This document shows positions 53,465 to 55,838 of a stretch of DNA of 55,838 nt, piece after piece. Position 1 is the first letter of the stretch, and every line of letters begins with the position of its first letter. The notes under the pieces are model-generated. The model made no database searches. It was not told the DNA's origin and was given only the letters and a program-made list of their open reading frames with translations. The position numbers and the translations under genes are program-made. Where the stretch lies: assembly GCA_002409745.1 (NCBI GenBank), contig DHOU01000032.1, positions 1-55,838 of the forward strand, read 5' to 3'. This DNA comes from Bacteroidales bacterium UBA5382 (GTDB taxonomy: Bacteria; Bacteroidota; Bacteroidia; Bacteroidales; Dysgonomonadaceae).

Positions 53465-53564
53465 GTAACGTATCGCAAACGTTCTAAACAGGTTTATTAA
53501 CAGGATGTATGCTCCAAAGATCTCTGCCCGGCAGAGACGCTGACATTCAAAACAAACAAACATT

Positions 53565-53909
53565 ATGCCCAGATCAGTAAATCATGTTGCATCGCGCAAC
53601 CGAAGAAAAAAAGTATTAAAACTTACAAGAGGCTATATCGGCGCACGGAAAAACGTGTTGACCGTAGCCAAGAACACGTGGGAAAAAGGATTGACCTATG
53701 CCTATCGTGACAGAAAGAATAAAAAACGTAATTTCCGAGCGCTATGGATTCAGCGTATCAACGCTGCCGCGCGTGAAAACGGCATCTCCTATTCACAATT
53801 GATGGGCGCTTTGCACAAAAACGAAGTGAATATCAACCGGAAGGTATTGGCGGATTTGGCGATGAACCATCCGGAAGCTTTTAAAGCGATTGTCGATAAG
53901 GTGAAGTAA
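53565..53909 (+). CDS. rplT: 50S ribosomal protein L20
   Basis: 114 residues. [20 protein letters not shown] and [20 protein letters not shown] are diagnostic. L20 is essential in early large-subunit assembly and represses its own operon in some bacteria. A small hairpin TCTCTG-CCCGG-CAGAGA lies at 53521-53537 in the gap after rpmI; whether L20 binds it is unknown. A terminator follows. Confidence 0.97.
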   Translation: MPRSVNHVASRNRRKKVLKLTRGYIGARKNVLTVAKNTWEKGLTYAYRDRKNKKRNFRALWIQRINAAARENGISYSQLMGALHKNEVNINRKVLADLAMNHPEAFKAIVDKVK

Positions 53910-53935
53910 CGATCGTTCTTCATTTAAAATAACAG

Positions 53936-53973
53936 AAAAGGAAGAATCCGATAATCCGGATTTTTCCTTTTTT
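53936..53973 (+). terminator. Rho-independent terminator after rplT
   Basis: AAAAGGAAGAATCCG (53936-53950) pairs at 14 of 15 positions (one G-T) with 53957-53971. The T-rich descending arm provides the tail. It could also terminate leftward transcription of the alanine dehydrogenase gene. Confidence 0.8.
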
Positions 53974-53986
53974 ATTTATCACCTCT

Positions 53987-55195
53987 TCAGCATCCCGGCA
54001 AAAACAAGCCGATATTATGCACCGGGTAATTAAAATGGTTGCCGACATAGGAATTGACCATCTTACCGCAATACATGTAAAATCCGGATGCAAAACCTCT
54101 GTTAAAACGGGCGAGATATTCCAGTCCGCCGCTATCGGTCATGGAAGAGAACAACGATATAAAGATATTGCTCAAGGCGATAGACGCCGTACGCGCGACC
54201 CTCGAGCTAAGGCTGAGTTCACAAAAATGCAACACGCCGAATTTTTCAAAAATCGGAGGATAACCGGGAAGGCAAGCCTCCATTGTCGTTTCAAAACAGC
54301 CCCCTTGCGCCATTCGCAAGTCGATAATGAGCGATCCGTTCTTCATTTCGCGCACCAGATCGGATGAAATACGGTAGAAATGGGTCTTGTTGACATATTG
54401 CATGGAGCCAATCACCACATCGGCAGAGCGGAATACATTTCTCAACACATTCGGTTGTAACGTAGAGGTATAAACCATATAGCCCAATTCGTGGCGAATG
54501 GTACGCAACTTGGAAATATCGTTATCGAATACTTTAACAAGCGCTCCTAATGCCAAAGCGGCTTTCGCAGCCATCGTACCGGCGACGCCGGCTCCCACAA
54601 TCACCACTTCCGTGGGCGATACTCCCGGGATACCACCTAACAAGATCCCCTTTCCCCCGTGGGCATTGCTCAACAACTCCGCCGCCAACGTAATGGACGA
54701 TGCCCCTTCTATCTCCGATATGGCCGTCACGAAAGGCGACATGCCGGTATGATCATTAAGCAGCTCATACGCCAACGCATTGATACGCTTTTCAGACATC
54801 AACGCCAAAATGGCTGAAGAGAGTTTGTGTATTTGAAGGAATGAAAACACCGTTGTTCGCGGGCGCATCATCTCCACTTCCTCCAAGGTAGGGGAAGCAA
54901 TTTTGAGTATGAGATCGGCCTGGAAAACTTCTTGATGCGTTTCTACAATCTCGGCGCCCGATTCGGCATAATAGGCATCCGAATATTGTATCCCCGCTCC
55001 GGCGCAGGTTTCCAACAATACCCGATACCCGGCCTCAACCAGCAAAGCCACCGTTTCCGGAGTCAAGCCTAAACGCTTTTCCGTAGCCTCGTCTTCGCAA
55101 GGAATCCCGATAACTAATGAAACTTGCTGCTGTTCTACTTTCAGCGCCATTTCCCGTACGAAAAAAGACGTGCTTTTTAATCCGTCACTTAACAT
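53987..55195 (-). CDS. Alanine dehydrogenase / PNT-family oxidoreductase
   Basis: 402 residues, slightly longer than the usual 370. The N-terminal catalytic domain has RLGLTPETVALLVEAGYRVL, the Lys in LILKIASPTLEEVE and the His in FSFLQIHKLSS; the NAD-binding motif is VIVGAGVAGTMAAKAALALG. It likely interconverts L-alanine and pyruvate with NAD, although nicotinamide nucleotide transhydrogenase relatives share the fold. The start overlaps aroK by 11 bases, so the two are coupled; ATG further in (at MALKVEQQQ) is an alternative. Confidence 0.82.
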   Translation of the reverse strand: MLSDGLKSTSFFVREMALKVEQQQVSLVIGIPCEDEATEKRLGLTPETVALLVEAGYRVLLETCAGAGIQYSDAYYAESGAEIVETHQEVFQADLILKIASPTLEEVEMMRPRTTVFSFLQIHKLSSAILALMSEKRINALAYELLNDHTGMSPFVTAISEIEGASSITLAAELLSNAHGGKGILLGGIPGVSPTEVVIVGAGVAGTMAAKAALALGALVKVFDNDISKLRTIRHELGYMVYTSTLQPNVLRNVFRSADVVIGSMQYVNKTHFYRISSDLVREMKNGSLIIDLRMAQGGCFETTMEACLPGYPPIFEKFGVLHFCELSLSSRVARTASIALSNIFISLFSSMTDSGGLEYLARFNRGFASGFYMYCGKMVNSYVGNHFNYPVHNIGLFLPGC

Positions 55196-55727
55196 ATCTG
55201 TAATTTTTAATCTGCTGTGCGATGCCGTCGATCGTTATATGCACCTGCTGTTTAGTCACCAATCGATCGGTGTAGTAAATAATTTTTGCTTCATTGTAAA
55301 AACGTTCCCGGGCCGATAAATGCGCCGAAATAAAGGGGATGAGTTCCTCGCGTGTCTTCCCGGCAATAAGCGGACGAACGGTTTTCGAAGCCTGCAAGCG
55401 GTCGGCAAGTTCCTCAACATCCGCTTTCATGTAAACGGTAGTCCCGGCATTATTCATGACAGTCATATTATCATAGAAACAAGGCGCTCCTCCGCCGGTT
55501 GAGACAATGACATCTTCAAACTCCGACACCTCGATAAGAGCCTTTCGTTCGATGGTACGGAATCCTTCTTCTCCGTTGTCTTTGAAAAGATCAGGAATAC
55601 TTTTATGATATTTACTCTGAATAAATTGATCCAGATCGATAAAAGAAAGCCCCATTAATGCCGCCAGACCTCTGCCTACCGTACTCTTTCCCACTCCCAT
55701 ATATCCGACAATAAAAATACGCTCCAT
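55185..55727 (-). CDS. aroK: Shikimate kinase
   Basis: 180 residues. Walker A is GYMGVGKSTVGR; DLDQFIQ binds shikimate, GEEGFRTIERKAL and VSTGGGAPC are the remaining substrate and phosphate motifs, and VRPLIAG forms the lid. It phosphorylates shikimate at the 3-OH in aromatic amino-acid synthesis. The ATG at 55727 gives MERIFIVGYMG; an in-frame start at 55760 lies in the word array. First gene of a two-gene leftward unit with the dehydrogenase. Confidence 0.95.
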   Translation of the reverse strand: MERIFIVGYMGVGKSTVGRGLAALMGLSFIDLDQFIQSKYHKSIPDLFKDNGEEGFRTIERKALIEVSEFEDVIVSTGGGAPCFYDNMTVMNNAGTTVYMKADVEELADRLQASKTVRPLIAGKTREELIPFISAHLSARERFYNEAKIIYYTDRLVTKQQVHITIDGIAQQIKNYRYVK

Positions 55728-55741
55728 TTCTTTCCTTTTTT

Positions 55742-55838
55742 GTCTCCGGTCACCGGTCACTAGTCTCCGGTCTCCAGTCTCCGGTCTTCATTTGTAATTT
55801 GTAATTTGTAATTCGTAATTTGTAATTCGTAATTCGTA
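55742..55838. repeat. 7-bp word array in two blocks, running off the window
   Basis: Seven GTCTCCG-type heptamers (55742-55790) are followed without a break or phase change by seven TTTGTAA/TTCGTAA heptamers (55791-55838, the last cut by the window end). It sits directly upstream of aroK. Seen directly; function unknown. Confidence 0.88.

Overview
The window reads as chromosomal DNA of a member of the Bacteroidales (Bacteroidota), most like Parabacteroides/Tannerella-type relatives; this is an inference from content. Supporting signs are SusC/SusD and FecI/FecR-type genes, many lipoprotein signals, PorX, and promoters of the Bacteroidota form (TTTG or TTG, 19-21 bases, then TAnnTTTG) upstream of several genes. 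No tRNA, rRNA or CRISPR array was recognised.

Layout. (1) 1-8.3 kb: an ABC exporter, then a leftward housekeeping block (nadC, dCMP deaminase, S41 protease, 5-formyl-THF cyclo-ligase, a CapD/WbpM-like sugar dehydratase), then rlmH. (2) 8.4-11.1 kb: a DUF2089-like regulator, a membrane protein with a DUF3887-like tail, and a secreted alpha/beta hydrolase, probably one operon. (3) 11.2-17.45 kb: a cobalamin riboswitch, a long structured leader, two paralogous TonB-dependent receptors and a CbiK-like chelatase that is a lipoprotein, closed by a terminator. (4) 17.5-24.2 kb: AlkD-like protein, PepE, AraC regulator, YCII protein, then a loose region with a promoter-equipped 47-codon ORF, a coupled 25-codon ORF plus a beta-barrel protein, an exact 21-bp repeat array, a gene split by an A7 tract, a lipoprotein, a VOC protein and a collapsed DUF4258/DUF2283 pair. 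(5) 24.2-29.1 kb: a membrane protein/ECF sigma/membrane protein operon, a radical-SAM DNA-repair-like pair, mscL and a DUF1080 lipoprotein.

(6) 29.4-42.2 kb: a complete import locus reading ECF sigma, FecR, SusC with an STN domain, SusD, lipoprotein, FISUMP lipoprotein, secreted thioredoxin-fold protein, M16 peptidase. It has no glycoside hydrolase, so a peptide or protein substrate is the better guess. STN plus FecR plus sigma implies substrate-triggered transcription through the receptor. (7) 42.3-46.5 kb: porX, tsaE and a TPR protein. (8) 46.5-50.2 kb: a decaying, repeat-rich stretch with a second 21-bp array, an antitoxin with a truncated YafQ-like toxin between direct repeats, a transposase fragment, broken outer-membrane genes, and a DUF4143 ATPase gene between 33-bp direct repeats. 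(9) 50.2-55.8 kb: thrS-infC-rpmI-rplT with a probable MITE at the infC stop codon, then alanine dehydrogenase and shikimate kinase on the minus strand, ending in a 7-bp word array.

The most interesting items are the riboswitch-controlled receptor/CbiK-lipoprotein operon, the sigma-FecR-SusCD-M16 locus, the two indel-free 21-bp arrays, and the repeat-flanked ATPase and toxin-antitoxin segments. All functional statements rest on motif and family recognition by eye; no database search was run.
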